A stretch of 64,000 bases of DNA from Exaiptasia diaphana (lineage: Eukaryota; Cnidaria; Anthozoa; Actiniaria; Aiptasiidae), in contig NW_018388402.1 of the NCBI RefSeq assembly GCF_001417965.1, positions 579,915 through 643,914 of the forward strand. The letters are read 5' to 3'. Position numbers and translations under genes: made by a program. Under the pieces are notes generated by a model that was not told the DNA's origin, made no database searches, and saw only the letters and a program-made list of their open reading frames with translations. This document shows, one piece after another, positions 1-11,106 of this stretch. Positions within the stretch are counted from its first letter, which is position 1. Every line of letters begins with the position of its first letter.

Positions 1-169
1 CGGGGACAGATTGATGACTGTTTGAGATCAAGAATGCTATCATCTCGTTCAAAAATACCTGGTATTTTGCAGAAAATTCGAATCAGGATTGACCAAAGAT
101 TTTATGACAACGATCTCTGAATATAACAGTAATGATTATTGCTAATGCATCGATAAAGTTGCAACATAC

Positions 170-353
170 CTGCTCTTGCTAGCAAAAGTTCGACTTCTGT
201 AGGAAGAAATGCATCTGAAGTCTTAAAGGTTTTCAAATGGCCTTTTATATCTTTTTTACAATTGCTTATCGGCATGCATTTACTATTGGAAGGGTTATAT
301 TTACTCGGACCACAAGGGCCACCAACAAAGCTAGAGTAGTCGCAAGTCGCCAT
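170..353 (-). CDS. Putative first coding exon, unrecognised protein
   Basis: An ATG at 353 in a good context (GGTGATGGCG) opens a frame of 61 codons plus one base. It ends at a canonical donor (GCAG|GTATGT) just below position 170. The peptide begins MATCDYSSFVGGPCG and contains several cysteines and a KTSDAFLPTEVELLLARA segment with mixed, protein-like composition. I do not recognise the family and see no partner exon in the 169 bases left to the window edge, so the rest of the gene should lie outside. It faces the other small exon at 756-833, about 400 bp away, so the two may share a promoter. It could also be a chance open frame next to a GT. Confidence 0.4.
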
Positions 354-755
354 CACCAACGCGGCACATATTCCAAAACTGAAGTATTATTCTAATTTTA
401 GAACACATGGCGCGATTTGGAAGCACGTGTTTTCTAAAGGAATTGCCATTAATATAATAATGATAAATAAAATATTCTATTCATCTAAGTACAAAAAATA
501 TAATCAACATCATCAAGAAAAATACAAGCTTAAGGACAACAACAGAGGTTAAAATACAAAAGCAAAAACATAAACATATAAAACATTCCGGTCTTCCTGT
601 GTGTAACGCTGTCACGCCACTTAGCGCGATCGTTGCCTTGTAAACAGAAGGTTGTTGTTATATTTCTGTTGTCAAATCAAATGTGACCATTGGATTAAGG
701 ATCACTTTTAAATACAAAAAAAGTTTCAAGGGAGAACTACCTGGAGAACTTTGAC

Positions 756-833
756 ATGGCAACAAGATATAGACTTATAAATCTACCGATTTGCATAGAC
801 TTCGGCAAGGACAAACTAGATCGCTACATCGAG
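756..833 (+). CDS. Putative first coding exon, unrecognised protein
   Basis: An ATG (context GACATGGCA) starts 26 codons (MATRYRLINLPICIDFGKDK, then LDRYIE) that end exactly at a GAG|GTATGA donor in phase 0. I found no convincing second exon downstream before the GPCR, and the family is not recognised. The only support is start context, donor and divergent placement against the minus-strand exon at 170-353. Confidence 0.25.
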
Positions 834-3800
834 GTATGACTTTAGTTGAAGCTAAACGGACTCAAATTTATCTGTAATTCATCTTTTTTTGATTTATAAA
901 GCACTAATAACAATCTACGGAAGCATTTTTGTCTTTTGCATGCCTTAAAGTTATTGATAATTTATGGCGTTACCTCAAGCATAATGTGAGGCCCTGTGAA
1001 CTTGCCGCTAAAATTTGACCTCTAGACAGGTTGCGTTGAGAGCTGTCTTGTTTGACCGTTTTAGTAGCCCAAATTTTTTATTGCATTTTATCAAAGGCAA
1101 GACATTACTTTTCGACCTGACAATATTTTGGAAGCATTAGTCCATGTAGAAATAGGGAAAATTTTGCTCTTAATTTTAAGCATTTTTTACCGTCAAGAAA
1201 ATACCCCAAACTCAAAAATTCACAAAATATTCAGATTTGCATTGATTTCAACTAATTTATTTTGGTTGTGTTGTTTATTGTCCTGGCTTTAAGTGGAGCA
1301 TATTTATTTTTTATTTAATTCAAAAAGGAATATNTTTTCGATTTTTTCCCTAAGTATACTTTTGCCTTTGAAAAAGCCGCCAGTGAGCCATANGACACAA
1401 AATGTCAAATATCTCCGAAAAAAATAAAAGATACAACTTTTTACTATTTTTCCTAGATTCGGCACCCATAAAGGAATATTCTGGAATAAAAAACAAAAAT
1501 TATATTTTTTCAATTTTTTCCAACCATAGTTGGTATTTTCAGACAGCCTCTCTTAATGTCCGAAACGTCAGTAAGTTATGATAATTTCACATACTAATAT
1601 CATCGGTCTTGCAAGGGTGCCACATCGTGCTCTCTACACTGTAACTACCTTTCCAAAACAATAAAAAAGTACAACAAAGTAACGAGTAAATTAAAGTTCA
1701 AATACAACGAGGAGGGTTTGTATTTAAATTACCTGATCATTTTCAATGCCGCTGGACCTGACTGCGATCGTTTGAGACAGTTTAAAAGCTATAAAAATAA
1801 TTTTGTGCCTGAATGTTATAAACGTAGGACCGAATTTTTCACATACAGAAAATGTCCATTTTGGAGAATTGCTGGGTGATCCGTTAAATTCAGCATTGTG
1901 CTTTTTTACTTTCGTTAATTAAAAAAAAAAGATTATTATCACGCGTACTTGCTGGACAGATTTTGAACCAATCGAAATTTTCAACAAAAATGCTTATTTT
2001 CAAAACAAAAAAATCATGGCGAAGGTTCTCATCGATGAAAGAGGACCCTTAATATGCAAAAGGGTTAGTTAAAGTTTGCTTCAGTGGTATCTAGAAGTAC
2101 GTTAAGACCATATCTGATAAGTTACTGGCTGACAATATCTATTGAGACATTAGTTAGTAAAAAATCCTTCGTAAAGGCCCAATTTGCACCATATGCTTTG
2201 CGAGCCCCTGTTATTGTTATGACTTACACCAAAATACTTCTAGTATCTAAATATCACCTTAAAACGAAGTAAGATGGTTGAAAACTCTAATATTATCGTT
2301 TAAAGTGCACTTAGAAAAGTGAGATGGTAAAAGATTCGAAACGCACAGTACAATTTATAGACTTTCGGTAAACTGAAAATGCCCACCCGAGGGCCCCAAA
2401 GCATAATGGTGCACACTGGGCCTTTAAGTAACAGTGACAATAAAAATTGATCGCTAATTAATTCTAATTTATACAATGTAAAATCTACTCTTGAGCACAA
2501 AACTGTGAAGACAACAAACTGTAGTTTTAGATTGGGAGATGAGGGAAAAACTCTCAAAGCAAGGACGAGCCAGCTTCAACTGGTCACCAGGCCCCTCACG
2601 GATATGATAATCGATTGGGGTTGCCCAGCCACCTTCATACGCATATAAATACGCCATTCTAATATAAGAGATAATGTTATTGTATTATTTCAGACGTTTG
2701 TTTTGGTTAAATATTAGAAGCGCTTTTCCTTTGGATTACAAGTATTTTATTTATTCGACATTTTCACTGATATACAAACTACAAATAGCGACTAACAAAG
2801 TATTATGGGAAGACTAACAAAACGAGCACCGTACTGACCTACAAAATGAAAAGCTCCGAGGGATATAACGTTAATACCAGCCGTTTCTTGAGTGGCCTTG
2901 AATATGATAATCCCGTTCTATTCCACGTAATCTTGAACTTTGTGACTTATCTTCTTTAAAGCAGTGTTTTTTGACTTTTAATCCCAAATCGACAAAGCGA
3001 AGATTCGTGATGTTTTAGATTTTCAAAAACATCAGGTAAACATAATTATGTTTATTTTGATCGAAGATTTCTTGTGGAATCCCTGATGTTTCACGAGTGT
3101 TAAATAGTGAAAACTGAATGACATTAATTAATAAAAGCAATCGTGTAAAGACGTACATAAAGCAAGATGACACTAGTCATGGGTTATAACATCCATATCC
3201 TGAAAAACTTCCACCCCTAAATTAGATTCTTCTTTATTTTTTGCTTGCGTTCCTATCACCGGCGAATTATTTCCTTGTTTTAATTAAGCGTTTTATTACG
3301 AGACTCAAAACATTGAGTCGCGTCGAATAAAAAAGATATATAAGCTGAAAATCAGCTCCTAATATCACAAAACACAGGCTGGACTTATATGCAATAATAA
3401 AATTCATATAAGTAATAAACGAGACTATCTGATGAAAAAAAAAATACCGAGAAACTAGACAGACTCAAAGATTAGATTAGTACTTAATGGAGTTATATGA
3501 ATTTATCTAGGTTTTCTTATGGAAATGATTCCCACGACTCTTTGAATTTTAATTAACGTTCCCACTTTTTTTGTGATATGTGTTAGTGGAAGACGCGGAT
3601 TTGTGGTGCTCTCTCATTGCAGAACTAATGACGATAACAGGCCAATAATGACGAGAATACGTGTTTGCACCTGGCAAGTAGGCTCATATGGTTTTGATTT
3701 CAATCAGGCTACATCATTTTTTCATATCTTGCAGCCAGAAAGTTTCCCTTCAAATCGGACAGTGAATAATTCCATTAAAAAAGTCAACAAAATACACATG

Positions 3801-4026
3801 CGATTGAAAGCGGAAGTTTTCAGTTGCTTTCTATGTTTTGTTTAGAGTTACACTAGGATATTCATGCTCAGTATAATTATGTCAACCCTCAGAAATCGGT
3901 TTGTTGGTTGCCTGTAGACGCCAATGAATAATAAAAGAGTCCATTATCGTCTCATTCAGTAACCAGTATTTCAAACCACCCGTGGTGTATTATGCCATAT
4001 GCCCTGAATATGGATATTACTCTACA
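834..4026. other. Non-coding stretch, no gene recognised
   Basis: A/T-rich sequence with two single-base gaps (N at 1334 and 1393) and a fragment of the dispersed CCGAAACGTCAGTAAGTTAT repeat near 1552-1592. Short open frames (2084-2272, 2469-2657, 3573-3845) lack recognisable domains, and some begin only with GTG or TTG. Confidence 0.5.
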
Positions 4027-5028
4027 TTAGACACGGTTCTCACTGTCAGTGTCATTATGGATAGTTACCAAAGGAGCCTTCGTGTAAACAACTTGAGTTT
4101 CAGAGTTTTCATCGATACCTCTCTTACTGCTTTCCCTTCGTTGTACGAGCTTTTTGCAAAATAAAGAAGTTGCCTCTCTTCTGAAGTCTTGTTTCATGAA
4201 GGTGTAAAGAAAGGGGTTGATTAGGGAGGATAGCATGATACTAACGTGGGAAACCAGCATAAGGTAAGGTGGAATCAAGTCAAGCCTGTTTGCCACAACT
4301 GTAAAGGTCATGTACATCACGGGGATCCAACAAAATGCAAACAGAGCCATGATCGAAAAAAAAATTTTCACAGTTTTTGACTCGCGTTTGCTTCTCCTTG
4401 CCTCTGCAAGACGAGTTCTTGTAGCATGTAGGTTGTGCAGTAGTTTTCCATGTTGGCGTAACTTTATAAAGATAAAAGTGTACACAAACAAAATGAAAAC
4501 CAGAGGAAGAACAAGGAACAAGATTACCGCGCATGACAGGTACACCTTATGGATTAGGGACTCGACATTTGCATCCCAAAAAGCGGGTAACACAGACATG
4601 AAGATGGCAACACCCCACACTAAACCCACAAGTCGACGAAACCAATGTTTGATGACCATTTTATAAGAGAGTGGCTTTACGACTGCTAGATATCTTTCAA
4701 ACGCGACAGCACTCAAATTGAGAGTACTTGACACAATAACAACCATCGATACATGATTGTTAACCCTTGATCCTGGTACCAACACAGAAGTAGGCATAAA
4801 AACCCCGCCGCTCAAAATGTCCGAAATTGCCAGCGATACCACAAAACCGTTTGTGAAAGTACGAAGCTTTCTTCTCGTCGCCACCAACCCGCAAACTACA
4901 CCGTTAGCCAGAACAACGACACATGACATTATCAATAAAGCAATATTAGCGATATCCATGACTAGACTTGTTGAAATGTTGGACTGAATGATAGACTGTT
5001 TGAGAGCCTTGCGTCCAGCTACAACCAA
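4027..5028 (-). CDS. Class A (rhodopsin-type) GPCR, orphan
   Basis: One open exon carries all seven transmembrane helices of a rhodopsin-family receptor, which would signal through G proteins at the plasma membrane. Reading from the 5' end: TM1 has the LANGVV (GN) signature, TM2 LAISD, TM3 ends in FERYLAV (the E/DRY motif), TM6 has CWIPV (CWxP), and TM7 has NPFLY (NPxxY) followed by a basic helix 8 (KQDFRREATSLFCKK). The frame stays open to 5028 but has no ATG there. The first ATG is at 4959, only a few residues before TM1, while a likely N-glycosylation site (NIS) lies upstream of it, so a 5' exon is probably missing from this model. The cysteine usually found at 3.25, which pairs with loop 2, is a serine. 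Its ligand cannot be told; aminergic, adenosine or MECA-type relatives are all possible. Confidence 0.85.
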   Translation of the reverse strand: MVVAGRKALKQSIIQSNISTSLVMDIANIALLIMSCVVVLANGVVCGLVATRRKLRTFTNGFVVSLAISDILSGGVFMPTSVLVPGSRVNNHVSMVVIVSSTLNLSAVAFERYLAVVKPLSYKMVIKHWFRRLVGLVWGVAIFMSVLPAFWDANVESLIHKVYLSCAVILFLVLPLVFILFVYTFIFIKLRQHGKLLHNLHATRTRLAEARRSKRESKTVKIFFSIMALFAFCWIPVMYMTFTVVANRLDLIPPYLMLVSHVSIMLSSLINPFLYTFMKQDFRREATSLFCKKLVQRRESSKRGIDENSETQVVYTKAPLVTIHNDTDSENRV

Positions 5029-8000
5029 CCCACGCGCGTACGTTTAGCAGACTATTTGACACCACTTCTCGACTCTCAAATGAGCCCGATGTGATCGATG
5101 TGACGTCAGACCTGCCGGACAATTTGCTCAGTAATTCTGGCATCCGTGAGTTTCTGAGCTAAATAATCCATACATCCCATATATCAAAACCATTAGCACT
5201 TATTAACATAGATGAATATTCATAGTGGATATGAACGGTGATTATATTATCTTGGAAAACACTGCCAAAAGGCCTTGAGCTTTTTAAAGGCAATCTCAAG
5301 AGCCGCGCCAAACAATGGCGGCGATAAAAAAACCTATTGTTAAACATCTTTTAATTAAAAATAACAACTATAAGAAGCCTCAAATGTTTTTCTATTTATC
5401 ATTCACTTTATCAACCCTTTCAAAAGTATTTGCGCAGTATAACACTTAATTTATATAGTTTATTTGTGCATATATTGCTAACGAGGAGAAATTGCTTTGA
5501 ACTATGTATATTCATTGGAAAAAAGGTTTTCCGTGTATAAAGACGTGTTAAGAGCTCTTAAGAATATCAGTACAGCACACGACATTTAAACGTCAGTATT
5601 AATTAAAAAATCCCACTACCTCTATAGCATTCATTTCAAAACTGTGAATGATATAAAAATTACCATAGATTGATGTTATCGGCTATCGGCGTGTGTTAAG
5701 CTTATAAACAGATCAGAAATGAAAAACTGAAGATAGTTCCACGTAATTAATTGAAAATTAGGACATGACATGATTAGAGGAAGCTATAGGAAAAGCAGTT
5801 TAAAGATGCATTTTTGATTGCTGTTTGACATTCGATGTTTTATAATTACTATACAGTTATATAAGACCAACTAAGACGTCTGAAAAACTAAATAACCTTC
5901 AAAATTACAATCAAGAAGCTGCGTGGTTATGATGTAGTGCTTTGTTTCTAAATAAAATGTACGCCATAAAGAGAGATTGTCGTATTGGATAACATTGAAA
6001 TTTTCCATGTACCCAAAGTGAAAACCACAAATTAAATATATGAAAAATCAAAAAACAAAAAGGTGTCATTTAGTAAAAAAGCCTAAGGAAATCAAATATC
6101 AATCAAACAACGAAGCATTTCAACTAGTTGAACTAGTGCATTGAACTAGTGCACTAGTCTAAAATAGTCACAAAATAAGATTTATCAAATGGCTATTACT
6201 TTAATAATAGTAACTAGTCGATTCTGTGATTTCAAACTTGTGATACTCTAGGGACATGAACAATAGTACTCTGAGTAACATAGCCAATCAGAATTCAGGA
6301 ATTGCAAAGGTCCACAATGTTCTGTACTAAGTAAAGGTCCGCAAGCAAAAGGAGAACAAATATAAAGGCTTAGGTGCATTAATGGCAGTTTCTGGAGTAA
6401 TCTCGACGACTAATCCAGCTTATAAAAGAATTAACGAATATCAGTTTAGTCAAACCAAGGAAAAAGAACAAAAATGGGATTTGAAGACAATAGAAAAGAA
6501 CATATATGAAATAATAAAATGGTACAGTAACTTAACACGTTTACTGCTAGCTGCAGAGCTTTTGACATTTGAGCCTAACATAAAAAAGTATTCACTTTGC
6601 AGCCGACTCCGTCACGAGAAAGTCTGCGACCAGAGACTCATAAAGCGAAAACGGCTTTAAAAGTGTAAAGCAAGTAAAAATACCCGTTAAAACAGCAATA
6701 ACACGACTATAAAAACAAGAAAGAGAAATTAGGGGAAAAAGTGAGAATAATTAATTGAAAAACGAAATATTGGATCTTAAAGGTAAATAATTATTTTGAA
6801 ACGAAATGAGAACTAAAGGTCATAAAACAATTGGATTAATTTCTTGACGAAGAAAATCAAAATCAAAACAATTAAGATTAAACCTTTGACAACTTGCGCA
6901 GAAATGTTGAACCAAAATCGATGAATAGAATAGAATGACATAAAGTTTCCTCTTTCTTCTGTTTAAAGATTGTCTCATAAGTAAATCTTGTTGCTCTCAT
7001 CCGGGCGACGACAACAAGAACACATCAAACATGGAACATAAAAGTGATATTTTAAGCAAATCCCACAGATTAAAGATGACATTTATGTAATTGTTTTTTG
7101 TGTGCCATCTTTTCCTTTCCATTCAATGTCATCTCCTATTGTCTCAGCTGCACACACAAGCGTATTAATTTTCAATCAAATTTAAAAAGACAAAATCCTT
7201 TAAAATCACATATGTCATGAGTTATGTAAACAAGGATAATAATAAAAGCATGAAATAGGATAAAATAGTGTGTATTACATAAAGAACATATTGACATCAA
7301 GGACAGTGAACTAATAAAAGACCTGACAAAGAATTGAATCTCAACAAGCGTGAATCAATGTTTATGTGTTTTAGTTTATTGATTACAGTACTCACTGTGA
7401 AACTGTGTCAAGAACGTTTATATATTGAATAAATAAGTGGATGGATGAAGGGATGGATGGATGAATGGAAGGTAGATGTTTAGTACGCCTAATGACAAAA
7501 AACATTGTAGGGGAGAATGGCAAACGGCGATTGTCGAAGGGACTATGGTTACACTGTTTTCACCTTTCATAGAAATGGAGAATAAAAGAATATATTACAT
7601 GCTTTCGATGTTAAGGCTGCACAAATAAGATCTCGAAACTGAAGTATTGCCATTCGCCATTTTATCGGACAACCTCTTTTGAAATATGGTGCCTATAAAT
7701 GACGAAATTATAGAGAAAAAGGGATGAGTGAATGAATGATGAATAGTAAAAAGTGACCGACAAACAATAAAAATATTATAAAAATAACGACAATATTATA
7801 AAAACAAGAAACAGAAAAAAAAAAACAAAGGAAAATTTATATCAGTCTCTTTCCTAAAAAAAATTGACAAAAATGTATATAAAAAACGCTTTGACGATTT
7901 ATTTTCAAAGCCTCGTTAATACGATAATATATTTTCCTTGCCACTTAACTTACTCTTTAATTCTCTTCTCATTGGATTTACTTTGACTTTTTCTTTGTAT

Positions 8001-8885
8001 AAGCCGACTTTCAATCAACAAATTGTTATTATCATAGTTTATTGGCTGTATGAGTTCTCTAGATGGTGGAAAGACAATTAGTCTTTATTTTTACTATACC
8101 AATGTAGTTCAACCAAGCCGACATATTAAGTTGCAATTAAGATTAACCGGAGGTTGGAGTACAAAAACGCATATGACACAAAAGCTATTTTAAAAATAAG
8201 TGATAATAAACTAGATCTAATAAATGATTTCTACACCTGGAAAAAAAGATCGCGCACTCACGGTCAAAGATTTGACAATAATGATACATATTGATGTAAT
8301 ACTGAACATGTTTTGAAAAAATGCTTCCTGGATTGAAATACGGTGAGAAAGAAATATTTTCAAAACAACATTTGATGTTTTGTCCCAGTTTAACAGATAT
8401 TAATCTGTATAGTCTAATGGATTTGTCATTATTGATGATCCTGGTGAATGGCGGATATGCACAGAATCAATAAACAACGGGCGGTGTTACTTGACTTACT
8501 TCAAGTCGTTAGGTGCATTAGGGCACCTAGTGGAATAACGTCCCTTACCGCGACACTTCCTCAATAACCCAAAGTCGGTTTAATTGATACCAGGAAAACC
8601 TGCATGTAAAAGCCTAAGTTGTAATTGAGACAGACAAAACCAAGGATGAGCCATTTGAGTGGGGTAAAAAGCACATCCTGAAACATCACTTTTAAAAAAT
8701 ATCTTGCGTAGCAAAAGTTCCAGAAAGAATATCACTGATAAGACGCAAATTGCACAGTTTATCATTAAGGCTTTTAGATCGTAGTATTGAAAAAAAATTG
8801 AAGGAATCATTTTGTGGACATTTCAATCCATAAGGGGAATAAACGGCAAAAATTGCGTAATGTTTAATGAATCTAAACAGTAATA
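5029..8885. other. Long intergenic stretch without recognised genes
   Basis: A/T-rich DNA with a GGAT-type microsatellite near 7437-7475, A-rich runs near 7800-7870 and no multi-exon gene signal. The frame at 6382-6660 begins with ATG but encodes a low-complexity lysine-rich peptide without family resemblance. Confidence 0.5.
7437..7475. repeat. GGAT-type microsatellite
   Basis: Imperfect repeats of GGAT/GAAT units in an otherwise unstructured intergenic region. Confidence 0.6.
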
Positions 8886-8887
8886 TA

Positions 8888-9378
8888 CAGCAATATGCAG
8901 AAATTATTATCATTTTGACTTATACAGCCTTTTGCAAAACTTATGAGAATTGTTGAAATATCTAAATATCACAATATCAAGCGCATGATGGGTAATCCCT
9001 GGCGATGCACTTAGTCCCATGTCTTTGTAGTTTAGTTTTTTTTTTGGCGACGTACTTATCCGTAGTTATGAACATTTTCTCGATGCCAACAATGAATTAT
9101 TCTAGCAAACCCGCGTGTTCCGGACAATATATGGATATGGATATTATGATATTTAGATATTTAGACAATTCTCATAATTTTTGCAAAAGGCTGTATTCAA
9201 AGTATATAAAATATATCAGAAATTATGGGATATCATCCGTCCATATTTTTTTTGAAGTTGCCTAGCACTAGTACTTTCTGAAAAAATATTGGCAATGAAT
9301 GATATCCCATAATTTCTGATATATTTTATATATACTTGAAATATGAGCAAAAAAAAACATAATTTCTGCATATTGCTG
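8888..9378. mobile_element. Palindromic TA-flanked MITE (family 1), interrupted
   Basis: The ends read CAGCAATATGCAGAAATTAT and its inverse, flanked by TA (8886-8887 and 9379-9380). After removing the 269-bp element inside it, the two arms align for about 80 bp, including the segment AAAATATATCAGAAATTATG and its complement. TA target sites and CAG-type ends fit a Tc1/mariner-like non-autonomous element. No transposase reading frame is present. The mirrored open frames at 9005-9265 and 9268-9534 are by-products of the inverted repeats, not genes. Confidence 0.75.
8925..9193. mobile_element. MITE family 2, copy 1, inserted in family-1 MITE
   Basis: A 269-bp element with inverted ends CAGCCTTTTGCAAAA, flanked by TA on both sides (8923-8924 and 9194-9195). 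It sits inside the left arm of the family-1 element, so it arrived later. Its second copy lies at 9385-9644 in the opposite orientation. Confidence 0.8.
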
Positions 9379-9384
9379 TATATA

Positions 9385-9644
9385 CAGCCTTTTGCAAAAA
9401 TTATGAGAATTGTCTAAATATCTAAATATCATAATATCCATATCCACATATTGTCCGAAACACACGGGTTTGCTAGAATAATTCATTGTTGACATCGAGA
9501 AAATATTCAGAACTACGGATAAGTCCGTTGCCAAAAAAAACTAAACAACAAAGACAAGGGACTAAGGGCATCGCGCGGGATCATGCACTTGATATTATGA
9601 TATTTAGATATTTCAACAATTCTCATAATTTTTGCAAAAGGCTG
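9385..9644. mobile_element. MITE family 2, copy 2, inverted
   Basis: A 260-bp element with the same inverted ends (CAGCCTTTTGCAAAA) and TA flanks at 9383-9384 and 9645-9646. It lies immediately outside the right TA of the family-1 element. Its interior (for example the stretch around CGGATAAGT and TCCGGACAAT-like segments) is the reverse complement of copy 1 with scattered substitutions. Confidence 0.8.
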
Positions 9645-9940
9645 TACATAGTCAATACTTAGTAATATTGTAATATATATGAGCAACCCTATTAACCCCC
9701 CGAAAGTCTAATGACTCATCCCTCATCAGACGGTTTTCCAGATGCACCGTGCCGTGCAAAAATAATATCAATAAAAATAAAGTAACAGCTAATAGCGGAA
9801 CTCTGATATCCGGCGTTTCAAAGAGAATGGTTTTTGATCTACTAGCTTGGGGCTTGCCCTGTTTCAATCTTCTGTCTCTCAGCCATATTGTATATTATGC
9901 GTTCGTCGTGTGTGTATTACGGGACGGATCACAATTACAT

Positions 9941-10163
9941 AAATAGAGGATATTACATGGGCGCACGGAGATACGGATTTTATCTTCGAGTGTTAAAAAA
10001 AATCTCTCACGAGTGAGCGTAGCGAACGGGTGAGAGATTTTCAACACGAGAAGATAAAATTCGTATCTCTAGTGAAAATAACACATTCGAGGTTTCTTAT
10101 TTGTGGAAGTGACTTGAAGATAAAATCCGTATCTCCGAGCACCCGTGTAATATCCTCTATTTT
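9941..10163. mobile_element. Palindromic MITE, GAGGATATTAC family
   Basis: Inverted ends read AATAGAGGATATTAC. A second inner inverted repeat surrounds a GAGTGAGCGTAGCGAACGGG centre, with arms containing GAGATACGGATTTTATCTTC. I recall closely similar hairpin elements as abundant in anthozoan genomes; that is memory, not a search. A worn fragment of the same family lies near 16487-16560. Confidence 0.75.
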
Positions 10164-10594
10164 AATGAAGTGAAAATATATAATAGTCAAGGAATAAAAA
10201 CATAATTAAGTTTGATGATATCTATAATAAAACATGTGAAAAACCAAAACTTGGCTTATTTATGTTTCTTGTCGAGTTGTACAATAACTTAATCTTATTT
10301 TAACTTCTCATTTCTTAAGTCTTACTAGAGAAATTCCCAGTTCATTTAGCCTTTAGGCATCACAGGAAAAAAACGTTTATATTTAATACATCTATATACT
10401 ATATTTATATTTCATTTTTCCCAGCCGTATAACAGATCTCATTAAACGTCAAAATCCTTGCCATCAAACGTCCACGAAATAAAGGGATATATAGGGTGAA
10501 ACAACGAGGGAACTATTAGATTTCGAAAATAGCGCAGACAATATAAATTCTAGAATTTCCTCTTTTTAGAATCACATGTTAATCTAGTGTACAG

Positions 10595-10700
10595 GCCGCC
10601 AGACACCGGCTAATGACTTGGAGTTCGTCTCTATCTCCCCCGGAGATAGAGACGTGTGGATGGGTGACCGGATCGAGTCACCTTTTACAATTTTTTTTTC
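10595..10700 (+). other. Possible Pol III-derived element with 5S-like box
   Basis: A hairpin (GTCTCTATCTCC with its inverse) is followed by TGGATGGGTGACCGG, which resembles the box C region of 5S rRNA, and then by T-runs that could end Pol III transcription. The rest does not match 5S rRNA. This may be the head of a SINE or a coincidence. Confidence 0.2.
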
Positions 10701-10884
10701 TTACTTTTTTTTCTTCTTGCTATCTTTTTTCCTTCAGTTTATATTGTTTTGTGAGTCAAATGTTAAAAGATTCAATGTTCGTTTATTTTTAATCAATTGA
10801 CCGGTTTTCTCCTGCTAGTCTCTTGGCCCATAGTTAATATATGCTATTAACTTTACTTGGTCTTGCTAGCAGGCAGCCCAGCCA

Positions 10885-10987
10885 CAGTCAACTCTCTCCT
10901 TACGGACACCCCGCTACAACGGACAACTTGATATTGCGGACAGTAAAATACGGTCCCGAGGGTGTCCGTAATAGCAAGAGTTGAGTG
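10885..10987. mobile_element. Short MITE with CAGTCAACTCTC ends
   Basis: Inverted ends CAGTCAACTCTCTCCTTACG and CGTAATAGCAAGAGTTGAGTG enclose about 100 bp with inner GGACACC/GGGTGTCC pairing. TA follows the right end. This resembles the ends of Tc1/mariner (Tigger/pogo-like) elements. Confidence 0.6.
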
Positions 10988-11106
10988 TACTCTGAATAAT
11001 GCAGAAACGGTTCCAGAATTTACTTCATGGAGGTGAAATCATAAGAATTAAGCGGAAAATAAAATTAAAAAACCCTTCCATGCATCCCAAAAGCCCTGCC
11101 ACTTAC

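Noticed and set aside
2469-2657. Minus-strand ATG frame MAYLYAYEGGWATPID
   Set aside because: Looks mildly protein-like but has no recognisable family, clear donor or partner exon.
6382-6660. 92-residue ATG frame
   Set aside because: Lysine-rich low-complexity product, no splice or domain support, in repeat-rich A/T DNA.
9005-9534. Two similar open frames on opposite strands (9005-9265 plus, 9268-9534 minus)
   Set aside because: They are mirror images created by the inverted MITE copies; no domain, no splice structure.
9652-9867. Minus-strand frame with a hydrophobic segment (VPLLAVTLFLLILFLH)
   Set aside because: It opens only with TTG, the nearby ATG at 9886 is in another frame, and no partner exon or homologue was recognised.
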